Shown here: in pieces, positions 9,431 to 18,180 of the stretch
Position numbering within the stretch: position 1 is the first letter of the stretch
Layout: each line of letters begins with the position of its first letter
Assembly (NCBI GenBank): GCA_023381035.1
Contig: JAMCTK010000009.1
Span: forward strand, 1 to 46,535
Direction: 5' to 3'
From: Patescibacteria group bacterium
GTDB lineage: Bacteria; Patescibacteria; Microgenomatia; Levybacterales; UBA12049
Length of the DNA stretch: 46,535 bases
Position numbers and translations under genes: made by a program
The notes under the pieces: generated by a model
What the model was told of the DNA's origin: nothing
Databases searched by the model: none
The model's input: the letters and a program-made list of their open reading frames with translations, nothing else

Positions 9431-9456
9431 TTAGCTGTCTATGAACAGTTTTCCTC

Positions 9457-9487
9457 TTGACACATAGGATATACTCTAACTTAGAAT
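9457..9487 (+). promoter_or_regulatory. Promoter of topA, predicted leaderless
   Basis: TTGACA (9457-9462), a 19-bp spacer and TAGAAT (9482-9487) end 9 nt before the topA ATG, so the transcript would begin at or within 1-2 nt of the start codon. Confidence 0.6.
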
Positions 9488-9495
9488 AGAATATT

Positions 9496-11508
9496 ATGAA
9501 AAATTTAGTTATCGTTGAATCTCCAACAAAAGCAAGAACAATCGGAAAGTTTTTAGGTAAAGATTATGAGATCAAAGCTTCGATGGGACATATTATTGAT
9601 TTACCAAAAAGCACGCTAGGTGTTGACGTTAAAAATGATTTCAAGCCTGAATTGGAAGTGATTAAGGATAAAAAGAAAATTATTGCAGAATTAAAATCAG
9701 CTGCAAAAAATGTAGAGCAAATTTTATTAGCAACAGATCCTGACAGAGAAGGAGAAGCTATTGCTTCGCATATTAAAGATATGCTTGGTTCTAGCTCAAA
9801 GTTTAAAAGGATTGTTTTTCATGAAATTACAGAAGGAGCGATAAACGAAGCCTTAAAACATCCAAGAGAAGTTGATGATAATTTAGTGGATGCACAAACG
9901 GCCAGAAGAGTTCTGGATCGTCTTGTTGGATATAAGTTATCTCCGATTTTATGGCAAAAAGTAAGAAGGGGTCTTTCAGCAGGTAGAGTTCAATCGGTTG
10001 CCCTTAGACTTATTGTTGAGAGAGAAAGAGAGATAGAAAAATTTGAAAAAGAAAAATACTTTACTTTTGATATTTATTTTACAAAGGCTTCAAAAGAAGT
10101 TGTGTTTGAGTTATGGGAGATGAATGCGCAAAAATTGGAGGTTCAAAAGACCTTTAATTTATATGATGGTGATTACACGATTACTAAGACTTTAATAAGT
10201 GATGCTGCAAAAGCCGGAGAAATTGCTAAAGATTTAGGAGTAAGAAAATATAAAGTAGCTGATGTCACCAAGAAAGAAAACAAGAGATCTCCTGCTCCTG
10301 CATTTACAACTTCATCTTTGCAGCAGGAAGCATCAAGAAGGTTTGGATATTCAGGTAAGCGCACAATGAGTCTTGCGCAAAAACTTTATGAGGAAGGTTT
10401 TATTACTTACCACAGAACCGATTCCGTGGCTATGGCTCAGGCGGCAATAGGATCAATTAGAAATTTTGTTCAGCAAGAATTTGGAGAAAAATATATTCCT
10501 AAATCTCCAAGATTTTTCAAAAACAAGCAGAAGCTTGCTCAAGAGGCACATGAAGCAATAAGACCAACCAAGGTTAGTCTTCAGGCAGCAGCGATTAGTG
10601 AACAACTCGGAAAAGAATATTCAAAGCTTTACGATCTAATCTGGAAAAGAGCTGTTGCTTCGCAGATGAGCGATGCAATTACAGAATCTACGACAGTATT
10701 TTTGGATTCAATGCCTCTTAAAGAAGCTAAAGATGACGTTTACAAACTGAAAGCAAATGGTTCAATCTTGGTTTTTGATGGATTTTTAAAAGTTAATTCC
10801 CAGGCTTTAAATGACACCATTCTTCCTGAGTTTACTGTAGGAGAAGAATTGGGTCCGCAAAAGGCAGTAGATGCGGAGCATGACACAAATCCTCCGCCAA
10901 GATATAACGACGCTTCTATAATTTCCGCTTTAGAAGAAAAAGGAATTGGCAGGCCATCTACATATGCCACAATTATTTCGACAATTGAAGCACGAAAATA
11001 CATAGAAAGAGAAGAAGGAAAGTTTATTCCAACCTCAATTGGAGTTGCGGTAAACGATTTTTTAGTTGAAAATTTTTCTACTGTTGATGATATTCCGTTT
11101 ACTGCCGATATGGAAGATCAGCTTGACGCAATAGCAAACGGCGAAAAAAAATGGGTTCCTGTTATGCAAGCTTTTTGGGAACCATTTGAAAAAACTTTGG
11201 TCAATGTAAAAGATGCTAAGCGAGTAAAAATAGAAACAGAAGAAACAGATGAAATTTGTCCAAAATGCGGAAATAAGCTGGTTATAAGAATGGGAAAATT
11301 TGGAAAGTTTTTTTCCTGTAGCACTTTTCCAACCTGTGATTTTTCCAAGCCATTTGTTGAGGAAACTGGATTTTTGTGCCCGAAAGATGGCGGAAAAGTT
11401 GTTGTAAAAAGAACCAGAAAAGGCCGTAAATTCTATGGATGCAGCAATTATCCAGCCTGCACATTCGCGGTATGGAAGCTAGAAGATTTAAAAAAGCAAG
11501 TAAAGTAG
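9496..11508 (+). CDS. topA: DNA topoisomerase I (type IA)
   Basis: Relaxes negatively supercoiled DNA. The N-terminal TOPRIM domain begins LVIVESPTKARTIGKFLG, with catalytic Glu8 and the acidic cluster ATDPDREGEAI near residue 90. The catalytic tyrosine is Y305 in GFITYHRTDS. The C-terminus has two zinc-ribbon modules: the first has four cysteines (CPKCG...FFSCSTFPTC). The second begins CPKDG and ends YGCSNYPAC, so an Asp replaces the second cysteine. At 670 residues it is a compact bacterial TopA. It is transcribed from its own promoter behind mrdA. Confidence 0.96.
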   Translation: MKNLVIVESPTKARTIGKFLGKDYEIKASMGHIIDLPKSTLGVDVKNDFKPELEVIKDKKKIIAELKSAAKNVEQILLATDPDREGEAIASHIKDMLGSSSKFKRIVFHEITEGAINEALKHPREVDDNLVDAQTARRVLDRLVGYKLSPILWQKVRRGLSAGRVQSVALRLIVEREREIEKFEKEKYFTFDIYFTKASKEVVFELWEMNAQKLEVQKTFNLYDGDYTITKTLISDAAKAGEIAKDLGVRKYKVADVTKKENKRSPAPAFTTSSLQQEASRRFGYSGKRTMSLAQKLYEEGFITYHRTDSVAMAQAAIGSIRNFVQQEFGEKYIPKSPRFFKNKQKLAQEAHEAIRPTKVSLQAAAISEQLGKEYSKLYDLIWKRAVASQMSDAITESTTVFLDSMPLKEAKDDVYKLKANGSILVFDGFLKVNSQALNDTILPEFTVGEELGPQKAVDAEHDTNPPPRYNDASIISALEEKGIGRPSTYATIISTIEARKYIEREEGKFIPTSIGVAVNDFLVENFSTVDDIPFTADMEDQLDAIANGEKKWVPVMQAFWEPFEKTLVNVKDAKRVKIETEETDEICPKCGNKLVIRMGKFGKFFSCSTFPTCDFSKPFVEETGFLCPKDGGKVVVKRTRKGRKFYGCSNYPACTFAVWKLEDLKKQVK

Positions 11509-11515
11509 TAGGCCT

Positions 11516-12259
11516 CTAAAAACCATTAGCGGACGAATTGGTATTACAAGTAGCTTCAAAAGTTGAAAGTGCTGATTCTACGTTCTCCGTGGATGAATCT
11601 TTGGGAACTATAAAAGTAAAGTAGTAGTCACAATTTTTCGCAGCATACCAAGTGCCACTTGTTAAAGTAGCTTCTTGAAAATCAATGTTTTGCTTAAGTC
11701 CGCTGAGTTCTCCAATTTCAAAATCTTCCTGATTTGAAACTGTTCTGGAGTTTATGGGAGATGTAATTATATCTATAAATTCCAAGAGAGGAACATTGTT
11801 AAATTTTCCTATTGAATAAGCATTGATAATCAGATTTTTCTTATTTTCATTTAAAAAGCTTATGCTCATATCTTGCTTTTCCGGAGACTGTTGGTTAAGT
11901 GTTTGGGCGATGGCCCAACTTTGAGGATATTCAATTGAATAGTTGTAAGTATTATTAGTAAAACTTTTAAATGTTACTTCAGCAGAGGAATTTTGACTTT
12001 TCTGTGATGGAGTCACAACTTTAGTGTTTTTAGTGATTTTGTTTTGATTTCTTTGATCAATTTTAGTTTTTAAGCTGGATACAAGAAAGACAGTTATTAG
12101 AGAAGTGATGATAATAAGAGTTGCAATTACTGCTGCAATGAGCTTTGTTATGTTTCCCGCCTTAAATACTTCTTTGTGTTCAACATGAGCAATCGGTAAC
12201 AACTTATCTAAATCGTCGGGGGAGATCTTGTTTTGCGGATTCATACACTTAGAGTCCAA
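11516..12259 (-). CDS. Membrane-anchored PsbP-like protein of unknown function
   Basis: A 247-residue protein with a short cytoplasmic N-terminus, one membrane helix (about residues 40-62), a Ser/Lys/Asn-rich linker and an extracytoplasmic domain. That domain starts NYSIEYPQSWAIAQ, a pattern of PsbP/MOG1-like folds seen in many small anchored bacterial proteins. The start overlaps the end of the upstream paralogue by 11 bp, so the two are co-transcribed and coupled. No catalytic motif is visible; two cysteines in the C-terminal region (NCDYYF and ATCNTN) could form a disulfide. Confidence 0.6.
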   Translation of the reverse strand: MDSKCMNPQNKISPDDLDKLLPIAHVEHKEVFKAGNITKLIAAVIATLIIITSLITVFLVSSLKTKIDQRNQNKITKNTKVVTPSQKSQNSSAEVTFKSFTNNTYNYSIEYPQSWAIAQTLNQQSPEKQDMSISFLNENKKNLIINAYSIGKFNNVPLLEFIDIITSPINSRTVSNQEDFEIGELSGLKQNIDFQEATLTSGTWYAAKNCDYYFTFIVPKDSSTENVESALSTFEATCNTNSSANGF

Positions 12260-13208
12260 ACTTAAGGCTCAATAAAACCTTATTAAATACGTCATCATTC
12301 AGCATGTCTTGCTGGTTAATAGAATTAGCTGTTCCTTGCAAAAATACTTCATAGACATAGTCGCCGGACTTAACATATGCAGCTTTGCCGTATATGGAAT
12401 CATTACCACCAGTCATTACGGTTACGGAATTTTCATTTATCGTGGTTGTTTGTTTAACTGTATAGTATTTTTTTAAATCTTTTCCGAAAAAAGGATGACC
12501 CGAATCTATCCATGCGCTTAAACTAAGCGTAGTTTTATATGGGGTAATAGAGATGTCTCCGAGAGTGCTGTTAGGAATAGATTTATTAGGATCAGAGAAT
12601 TTTATTGATCCGTATTCATTGGTACTTTCGGTATATACCCAGGTTGAGGGATATGAGAGTTCAAAACTATACCTTGAGCTTGTGTATGTTTTTAAATCCT
12701 GGCTTATTGTTGGAGAAGGTGTTGCTGTTTCAGTCGGTGAGATTGTTGGCAGAGGTATCTCAGTTGGAGTAATTGATGATTTTTGCGTGAAACTTGAGCT
12801 GTCAGTTTTTTTCATTGTAGAGACATAATAAGCTGCAGCAATGCCAATTATTACGGCAATGATTATCGCAAACAAAAATATTTTCGGAAGACCTTTTTTT
12901 GAAGGAGGGGGTACAGAAACTGGAACTGGGGGCACTGGTGGAGGGGGTTCAACAGCCATATTCTGAGGAGGAGTTGGTTCTGGAATCTGAGAACTTGAAA
13001 AGGCTGGTGTTGGAGACTGAGCAGCAGAGTTAACCGGAGGAACATTGTCAAAAGGATCCGGTGGTAAAGGAATTTGAGCAAAAGGTGTGGAACTTGGAAC
13101 ATTAGCAGCAGGAGAAGTGGTTGATTGTGCTGGCTCTTGAGGAGGTAAGGTGAACGTGGATTTTGATATCACGGACGGTTCTTCGGAATCGGGCAGAGTC
13201 TTGTCCAT
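12249..13208 (-). CDS. Proline-rich anchored protein with PsbP-like outer domain
   Basis: 319 residues. The first ~105 residues are a Pro/Ser/Thr-rich cytoplasmic region containing runs such as PPPVPPVPVSVPPP. A membrane helix follows (about 112-130) and then a Thr/Pro linker. The outer domain begins YSFELSYPSTWVYTE, the same opening as in the downstream gene, so the two are probably related. It is the first gene of a two-gene operon. The proline-rich N-terminus could bind a cytoplasmic partner. Function is not recognised. Confidence 0.6.
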   Translation of the reverse strand: MDKTLPDSEEPSVISKSTFTLPPQEPAQSTTSPAANVPSSTPFAQIPLPPDPFDNVPPVNSAAQSPTPAFSSSQIPEPTPPQNMAVEPPPPVPPVPVSVPPPSKKGLPKIFLFAIIIAVIIGIAAAYYVSTMKKTDSSSFTQKSSITPTEIPLPTISPTETATPSPTISQDLKTYTSSRYSFELSYPSTWVYTESTNEYGSIKFSDPNKSIPNSTLGDISITPYKTTLSLSAWIDSGHPFFGKDLKKYYTVKQTTTINENSVTVMTGGNDSIYGKAAYVKSGDYVYEVFLQGTANSINQQDMLNDDVFNKVLLSLKFGL

Positions 13209-13214
13209 ATAATT

Positions 13215-13243
13215 AGTATTTCAAATGTGAAATAAGTTGTCAA
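13215..13243 (-). promoter_or_regulatory. Promoter of the PsbP-like gene pair, predicted leaderless
   Basis: On the minus strand: TTGACA (13243-13238), a 17-bp spacer and AATACT (13220-13215), ending 7 nt before the ATG at 13208. Confidence 0.5.
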
Positions 13244-13690
13244 TTATACCAATAGTCCAAGTAGAACTACTAAGACTAAGAAAACTGCTTGAGTGATAAT
13301 ACCCCAGGGCTTGTCAAGCTTATTATCAAAGAGTTTTTGAAACTTATATACATATATAAAAGGGAAATTTACACCGAAGAAATAATAGGGAGCCATCAGC
13401 CAATCTAGCAGTTGAGAAGAAATAATGATTAAAAATACATAAGAAAGATTTGTAGATGGAAAAAAGATGTAAGTTAAGAAATATGCAGCTATAAGTCCGA
13501 GAATTACGTCAATCATGCTGTCTATAAAAAGCTTAGCCTTGTTTTTTTTCCTGCGGTTGGTTCCGGGGTCCCAATGGGGAATTATGTCTGCGATAACATG
13601 AGAAGCGATTGCGATCGGGACTGCGACTGCTGGATTGCCAATTTTAGCTGCGATTACGGTTCCAATAACTGCGTGTCCGGTTGCTGTCAT
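13244..13690 (-). CDS. YdjM/DUF457-like membrane-bound metal-dependent hydrolase
   Basis: A 148-residue membrane protein whose N-terminus has H6 in ATGHAVIG and the motif SHVIADIIPHWD (H31, D35, H39, D41). This arrangement is characteristic of the YdjM/LexA-regulated, membrane-bound metal-dependent hydrolase family. A further acidic residue lies in FIDSMIDVILG in a later helix. Three to four hydrophobic helices follow. The biochemical substrate of this family is not settled, so only the family assignment is offered. A TTGACA/CATAAT pair lies upstream on the minus strand. Confidence 0.65.
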   Translation of the reverse strand: MTATGHAVIGTVIAAKIGNPAVAVPIAIASHVIADIIPHWDPGTNRRKKNKAKLFIDSMIDVILGLIAAYFLTYIFFPSTNLSYVFLIIISSQLLDWLMAPYYFFGVNFPFIYVYKFQKLFDNKLDKPWGIITQAVFLVLVVLLGLLV

Positions 13691-13745
13691 AGTTTATAGG
13701 ATCTCATTATTATGAACGTCGTTTGCAATGATTGTCAATATTAGC

Positions 13746-13773
13746 TTGACATTTATTCTAAAAGCAATAATAC
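13746..13773 (+). promoter_or_regulatory. Promoter of the DUF5667 gene, predicted leaderless
   Basis: TTGACA (13746-13751), a 16-bp spacer and TAATAC (13768-13773) end 8 nt before the ATG at 13781. Confidence 0.6.
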
Positions 13774-13780
13774 TTTAAGA

Positions 13781-14689
13781 ATGAAGAAATTTTGTATATA
13801 TTTTTTGCTTCTCTTGATCTTTCTTGGTTCTGTAACATCTTCTTTTGCCCACAAGAGAGGAGTTTTAGGAATTCAGGATCAAAACATTGGTATAGCGCCA
13901 ACTATTGAAGGACCAGGGATGGTTTTGCCTGATAGCCCTTTTTACTTTCTGGATCACGTTAAGCAGAGTGTTAGATTGGCTTTTTCTTTTACGCCTGAAG
14001 ATAAAGCAAAGGTTTACTCTTCCATCGCAGGAGAAAGAATGGCTGAACTTAGATTTATGTTAGTCAAAAAGAATCAATCGGCTGCGCAATCAAATCTTCA
14101 AGGGATATCGGATAATTTTAAAAATGCAGCAGATCAAATAGAGCTTGCCAAGATGTCAGGCAGGGATACTTCTCATCTTGCAAAAGAGATTAATGACAAT
14201 ATTAAAGCTAAGCAAGCGGTTTTGGACGAGCTTCATGCAGAGTCTCAGGGAGAAATCTCAGACATTGTTGAGGCAACAGCAACAGGATTATCTTTTGCAA
14301 AGGCAAAAGTAGAGGAGTCTTTAAATGAGGCAGATTTGCAAAATGAAATTAAAAGCGATTTATTAAGACAAGCAGAGCTTAATATTCAAGATGCTTCAGA
14401 ATCAGCAGGTGATTTAAAGGAGGATCTTGAAGATCTTCAGCAAGAAGCAAGTCTGTCAGCAAAACAGTCATTGAAAAACAGAGAAGAAGCGCTTAAAGAA
14501 GCAATTAAGAATAAAAATGCGCAGCTCAAAAAAGCTGAAGAAATTAAACTTGAAGTGGAAAGGAAAGATACAGAGAGTAAAATAAAGCTTCAAGAAAGTG
14601 CTTTGGAAGATGCAAAAACGATTGTTGAAAAAGCTCAAGCTACTGCAAGAAAGTTTGAAGAATTAAAATCTCAGGATTCAGAGAAGTAA
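13781..14689 (+). CDS. Secreted DUF5667-type helical protein
   Basis: 302 residues. An N-terminal signal segment (about residues 1-23, ending SSFAHK) is followed by MVLPDSPFYFLDHVKQSVRLAFSF, the conserved opening of DUF5667 proteins. The rest is predicted to be almost entirely alpha-helical and coiled coil, rich in Ala, Glu, Lys and Gln. DUF5667 proteins are exported and of unknown function in many CPR and other bacteria. It is monocistronic: convergent with the next gene and with its own promoter. Confidence 0.75.
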   Translation: MKKFCIYFLLLLIFLGSVTSSFAHKRGVLGIQDQNIGIAPTIEGPGMVLPDSPFYFLDHVKQSVRLAFSFTPEDKAKVYSSIAGERMAELRFMLVKKNQSAAQSNLQGISDNFKNAADQIELAKMSGRDTSHLAKEINDNIKAKQAVLDELHAESQGEISDIVEATATGLSFAKAKVEESLNEADLQNEIKSDLLRQAELNIQDASESAGDLKEDLEDLQQEASLSAKQSLKNREEALKEAIKNKNAQLKKAEEIKLEVERKDTESKIKLQESALEDAKTIVEKAQATARKFEELKSQDSEK

Positions 14690-14698
14690 CATTCAAAA

Positions 14699-15559
14699 TT
14701 AATCCGTCTTAGCTTCTTCATCATCCCTGTAATGACTTAAAACGTCTTTTACTATTAACAGCACGTCAAGTGTTTCTTTTTCTCCCTCATGCTGTCTTGT
14801 ATCTCTTAAAGCGCTTTCTATTGAAAGCTCAAGACATATTAGCACATCGTCGAAAAGCTCTCCTGCTAGATCATTTTCTTTAATTTTATCAAGGACATCA
14901 AAAGCATGGGCCCAGGTTTTAGCGAGCACATCAGGGTTGAAAGAAAGATGCCAATCACTGGGAGTGTTTCCTTTGCCTTCAGGTTCAATTAAGATACCGC
15001 TTTTAATTACTAAAACGTACTCTTTTAAAGTCTGAGATTTGGCATGACGAAGATAATCCTCCATTCCTTCGGTTGGAATAGATAGGCGAGTAAACTCTTG
15101 AATAAAGGAATCAAGACCCAAGGTTAAGCCTATTGTTTCATCGTTCGGGCCATTCTTTTTTCCATATTCATAATCAATTTGTTCAAATATAGATTGCATC
15201 AAAAAAATCATGCTCTTTTTTGTATCTTTGTCAGAAGCATCATCAATGGTTCTTAAGAATTCAACAGTTTTTTCGGGCTCAACAATTCTTATTTGCAAAT
15301 CAAAAGATCCAAAATCTCGAAGATAATGGTTTTCCAATGTGATGCCTGTTCTTGCTATTGTTTCTCCGAATTCATCTACAATTTCTTCTTTAGCCATTTC
15401 AAGCTGTGGCAGCGTTCCACATATTTGATTAATGCCAAACACTGTCTTACTAAGGTTATTAAATTCGGAAATCCAAATTTTTTTAATCTCTCCAGCCGGA
15501 TTATCAATCTCTGCAGGCGTAAATTCTCCGAGTTGATTTCTTCCCTTTTCTTCACTCAT
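14699..15559 (-). CDS. Hypothetical cytoplasmic protein
   Basis: 286 residues from the ATG at 15559 (MSEEKGRNQLG). An upstream in-frame ATG at 15571 is less likely because it overlaps a TAGAAT -10-like box. The protein is acidic and mainly helical, with no signal peptide, membrane helix or recognised catalytic motif. It ends 10 bp past the stop of the convergent DUF5667 gene. I do not recognise a family. Confidence 0.6.
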   Translation of the reverse strand: MSEEKGRNQLGEFTPAEIDNPAGEIKKIWISEFNNLSKTVFGINQICGTLPQLEMAKEEIVDEFGETIARTGITLENHYLRDFGSFDLQIRIVEPEKTVEFLRTIDDASDKDTKKSMIFLMQSIFEQIDYEYGKKNGPNDETIGLTLGLDSFIQEFTRLSIPTEGMEDYLRHAKSQTLKEYVLVIKSGILIEPEGKGNTPSDWHLSFNPDVLAKTWAHAFDVLDKIKENDLAGELFDDVLICLELSIESALRDTRQHEGEKETLDVLLIVKDVLSHYRDDEEAKTD

Positions 15560-15626
15560 AAAACAATGCATTCTACTAAATTTAATTTAATTTATCAAAC
15601 TTGTGGATTTAATTAAGTGTGGGCGT

Positions 15627-15632
15627 TATAAT
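15627..15632 (+). promoter_or_regulatory. -10 box of the TrmH-like gene
   Basis: TATAAT ends 8 nt before the ATG at 15640. This spacing selects that ATG over in-frame GTG 15619 and ATG 15634, which overlap or precede the transcription start. Confidence 0.55.
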
Positions 15633-15639
15633 TATGAAC

Positions 15640-16170
15640 ATGCAAAGATTGAAACCGGACGAGTTGCGAACAACAATTCCGGATAAAAAAATACTTAAGA
15701 AAATAAAAAGAAACCCAATCTATATTATTCTCGATAACGTAATGGATACATATAATACAGGGGCCATTTTTAGATTAGCAGATGCAGTTGCTGCAGAGAG
15801 AGTAATTCTTTGTGGGCAAACAGAGATCCCACCCAACACAAGAATTAAAAAAGCATCTATTAACACAACCGAGTGGATATCTTGGAGTTATGAGGAAAAT
15901 ACCGTCAACGCTATTAAGAATTTAAAATCTGAAGTTAAAAATCTACAAGTTGTTGCAATTGAGCAAGACAAAAGATCAATTCCTTTTCAAAAAGCAAAAT
16001 ATACATTTCCAATTGCACTTGTTGTTGGACATGAGACTCATGGAGTGAGCAAAGAAGTTTTGGAAATTTCTGACCAAATCGTTGAACTACCTATGTTTGG
16101 AATAAATACGTCTCTTAATGTTATGGTTAGCTTGGGAATAGTTTTATACAAAGTAGTAGAAGATCTTTAG
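15640..16170 (+). CDS. SpoU/TrmH-family RNA 2'-O-methyltransferase
   Basis: A 176-residue SPOUT methyltransferase that methylates ribose 2'-OH in tRNA or rRNA. The three SpoU motifs are visible: motif 1 in LDNVMDTYNTGAIFRLADAV (Asn and the acidic/Arg positions), motif 2 in PIALVVGHETHGVS, and motif 3 in PMFGINTSLNVMVSLGIVLY, which forms the trefoil knot. No N-terminal substrate-binding extension is present, as in TrmL or short TrmH-like proteins. The precise target nucleotide is not assignable. The GT2 gene follows after 4 bp. Confidence 0.88.
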   Translation: MQRLKPDELRTTIPDKKILKKIKRNPIYIILDNVMDTYNTGAIFRLADAVAAERVILCGQTEIPPNTRIKKASINTTEWISWSYEENTVNAIKNLKSEVKNLQVVAIEQDKRSIPFQKAKYTFPIALVVGHETHGVSKEVLEISDQIVELPMFGINTSLNVMVSLGIVLYKVVEDL

Positions 16171-16174
16171 TTTA

Positions 16175-16855
16175 ATGAAAATATCTGTAATTATCCCGGT
16201 ATATAACGAAGAAAAATATATAGGCAATTGTCTGGAAAGCTTGATGGATCAAGAAGAAAAAGCAGATGAAATAATTGTCGTAAACAATAATTGCACCGAT
16301 AGAACAATAGATATATGCAAGCAATTTCCGGTAAAAATTATTGACGAAGAAGAAAAAGGCATAGTTCCTGCCCGTAACAAAGGGTTTAACGCAGCAGTAG
16401 GAGATATTATTGCCAGGTGCGATGCGGATACAGTCGTTCCAAAGAATTGGATAAAAATAATAAAGGAAAATTTTACAGATAAGGATATTGTTGCTTTGGG
16501 TGGACCAGTGAAGTTTTTTGATCTTCCCGTAATAAAATCAACCGTTTTTTCAAATGCATATAGCTATGCTGCTAAAAAGATTTATAAAAATAATGTTTTA
16601 ATGGGTTCAAATATGGCGCTTAAAAAAATTGTTTGGGATCAGATAAAGGATAAGGCTGCCATAAAAGATCATCATGTTCACGAAGATGTCGACATAACAA
16701 TACTAGTTGGAAAAGTCGGAGAAATAGGTTTTGATAAAAAAATGGTTATGGCAACTTCTGCCAGAAGGATTAAGAAAAGACCACATTCATTCTTCGTTCA
16801 GTATCCTGTCAGAATGTTAAAAACTTACAGAAGACACTCCAAAAATGCCAACTAA
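16175..16855 (+). CDS. Family 2 glycosyltransferase
   Basis: 226 residues with a GT-A fold start (KISVIIPVYNEEKYIGNCLESL), the nucleotide-binding NNCTDRT region and the metal-binding DxD in ARCDADTVVP. Such enzymes transfer a sugar from a nucleotide-sugar to a lipid or glycan acceptor at the membrane. No membrane helix is obvious. It is probably co-transcribed with the TrmH-like gene 4 bp upstream, and it overlaps the UDG gene by 11 bp. Confidence 0.85.
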   Translation: MKISVIIPVYNEEKYIGNCLESLMDQEEKADEIIVVNNNCTDRTIDICKQFPVKIIDEEEKGIVPARNKGFNAAVGDIIARCDADTVVPKNWIKIIKENFTDKDIVALGGPVKFFDLPVIKSTVFSNAYSYAAKKIYKNNVLMGSNMALKKIVWDQIKDKAAIKDHHVHEDVDITILVGKVGEIGFDKKMVMATSARRIKKRPHSFFVQYPVRMLKTYRRHSKNAN

Positions 16856-17399
16856 AGTAGATAAACAAAAGGCGCTTGATAAAATTGCCAAAGAAATAGA
16901 TGGTTGTAAAATCTGTCAAAAGGATAGTATTGGAAAAGGAGTTCCCGGGGAGGGGAATCCAAATGCCAAAATAGTTTTCGTAGGAGAAGCTCCCGGAAAA
17001 CTTGAATCCCAAACAGGGAGACCTTTTGTTGGAAGATCAGGAAAATTTCTTCGGTCAACTTTAAAAGAAGCAGGAATAAGTGAAAAGGATGTATATATTA
17101 CAAGCCCTGTTAAATATTTACCTAAACGGGGAACTCCATCGAAAGATCAAATTGAACATGGGAAAATTCATTTTGACAAGCAAATAGATTTGATAAATCC
17201 AAGCATAATTGTTCTTCTGGGAAAAGTGGCAATATATGCAGTCTTAGGAGAAGATGCTCCTGTATTAAAAAGACATGGAGAAATAATTGAGAAAAATGGT
17301 AAAAAATATTTAATCACAATTCATCCCGCAGCAGTAGTTAGGTTTAAAAAGTACCGAGAAATTTTTGTAGAAGATTTAAATAAGATTGCAAATATTTAA
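16845..17399 (+). CDS. Family 4-like uracil-DNA glycosylase lacking two of the four Fe-S cysteines
   Basis: 184 residues. The catalytic-pocket motif VFVGEAPGKLESQTGRPFVG and the C-terminal HPAAVVRF match the thermophile-type (family 4/5) uracil-DNA glycosylases that excise uracil from DNA. Family 4 enzymes bind a 4Fe-4S cluster through four cysteines. Here the first pair is present (C21 and C24, CKIC), but the third and fourth positions are replaced: the usual VKCRPP segment reads VKYLPKR and the following helix QIEHGKIHF has Gly where Cys is expected. The cluster is therefore probably incomplete or absent. The start overlaps the GT2 gene. Confidence 0.85.
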   Translation: MPTKVDKQKALDKIAKEIDGCKICQKDSIGKGVPGEGNPNAKIVFVGEAPGKLESQTGRPFVGRSGKFLRSTLKEAGISEKDVYITSPVKYLPKRGTPSKDQIEHGKIHFDKQIDLINPSIIVLLGKVAIYAVLGEDAPVLKRHGEIIEKNGKKYLITIHPAAVVRFKKYREIFVEDLNKIANI

Positions 17400-17445
17400 A
17401 CAAGTTTAAAAATATTTGATAAAATAAAACACTAGGAAAATCAAA

Positions 17446-18027
17446 ATGAAGACAGATAATTATTCTAAACATACAAGCAATAACCCATTGAAGAAATTAT
17501 TCATTTTCAATTTCTTCCATGTTCTTTTGTCTCAAGTTAAAAATTTAAAAATTGAATCAGTTTTAGATGCGGGGTGTGGGGAAGGATTTACTTTGAATAA
17601 ATTAAGAGAAAGTAGGATCGGTAAAACACATGAGGGGATTGATTACTCAAAAGAGGCAATATCTCTTGGAAAGAAAGTCTATCCGGATTTGCATATTTCA
17701 CAAGGAAACATCTACGATTTAAAATACAAATCTAATTCTTTTGATTTAGTAATTTGCAGTGAAGTCCTGGAACATTTAGAAGATCCTCAAAAAGCTTTAA
17801 AGGAATTAGTAAGAGTCTCAAAAAAATACATTGTTTTATCTGTTCCCAATGAGCCGTGGTTTTACCTTTCAAACTATACCCAATGGGGAAAAGACATAGG
17901 TCACATTAACAAGTGGACCAGAGGAGGCTTTAGGAAATTTGTCAGTAGAAATTCAAACCTTAAAATCCTTAGCCTTAAAACTCCTTTTCCTTGGGTAGTA
18001 GTTTTTTCAGAAAAACTAGCTTTATAA
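17446..18027 (+). CDS. Class I SAM-dependent methyltransferase
   Basis: 193 residues with motif I SVLDAGCGEGFTLNKL (SAM-binding Gly-rich loop), an acidic residue at the end of strand 2 (HEGIDYS), and the motif IV/V region FDLVICSEVLEHLEDPQKAL. This is the Methyltransf_11 type common among ubiquinone/menaquinone-like, glycan and small-molecule methyltransferases. The substrate is unknown; the nearby GT2 suggests glycan or lipid modification, but this is weak. Possible Shine-Dalgarno AGGA about 9 nt before the ATG. Confidence 0.8.
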   Translation: MKTDNYSKHTSNNPLKKLFIFNFFHVLLSQVKNLKIESVLDAGCGEGFTLNKLRESRIGKTHEGIDYSKEAISLGKKVYPDLHISQGNIYDLKYKSNSFDLVICSEVLEHLEDPQKALKELVRVSKKYIVLSVPNEPWFYLSNYTQWGKDIGHINKWTRGGFRKFVSRNSNLKILSLKTPFPWVVVFSEKLAL

Positions 18028-18068
18028 TTTCTTTTTTGAATGAATTTGACGAATGAAAATAATACAGA

Positions 18069-18096
18069 TTGACATTAGGTCGAATTAAGCTATAAT
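18069..18096 (+). promoter_or_regulatory. Promoter of the 16S rRNA unit
   Basis: Consensus TTGACA (18069-18074), a 16-bp spacer and TATAAT (18091-18096). It is the best promoter in the window. Transcription should begin near 18103, giving a ~200-nt leader before 16S rRNA. Confidence 0.85.
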
Positions 18097-18117
18097 ACTT
18101 ACAGTATGTAAAGAAGG

Positions 18118-18160
18118 CCAGAGAAGCTTTGGGAAACATCCCGCCTTTGGCGGGTTTTTT
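18118..18160 (+). terminator. Intrinsic terminator-like structure inside the rRNA leader, upstream of boxA
   Basis: A first hairpin CCAGAG/CTTTGG (18118-18132) is followed by a GC-only stem CCCGCC-TTT-GGCGGG (18140-18154) and six Ts (18155-18160). This is a textbook intrinsic terminator lying about 60 nt after the predicted 16S transcription start and before the boxA antitermination site. It may act as an attenuator, or release a short ~58-nt RNA. Confidence 0.7.
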
Positions 18161-18180
18161 AATGCCTTAAGGCCATCTTT

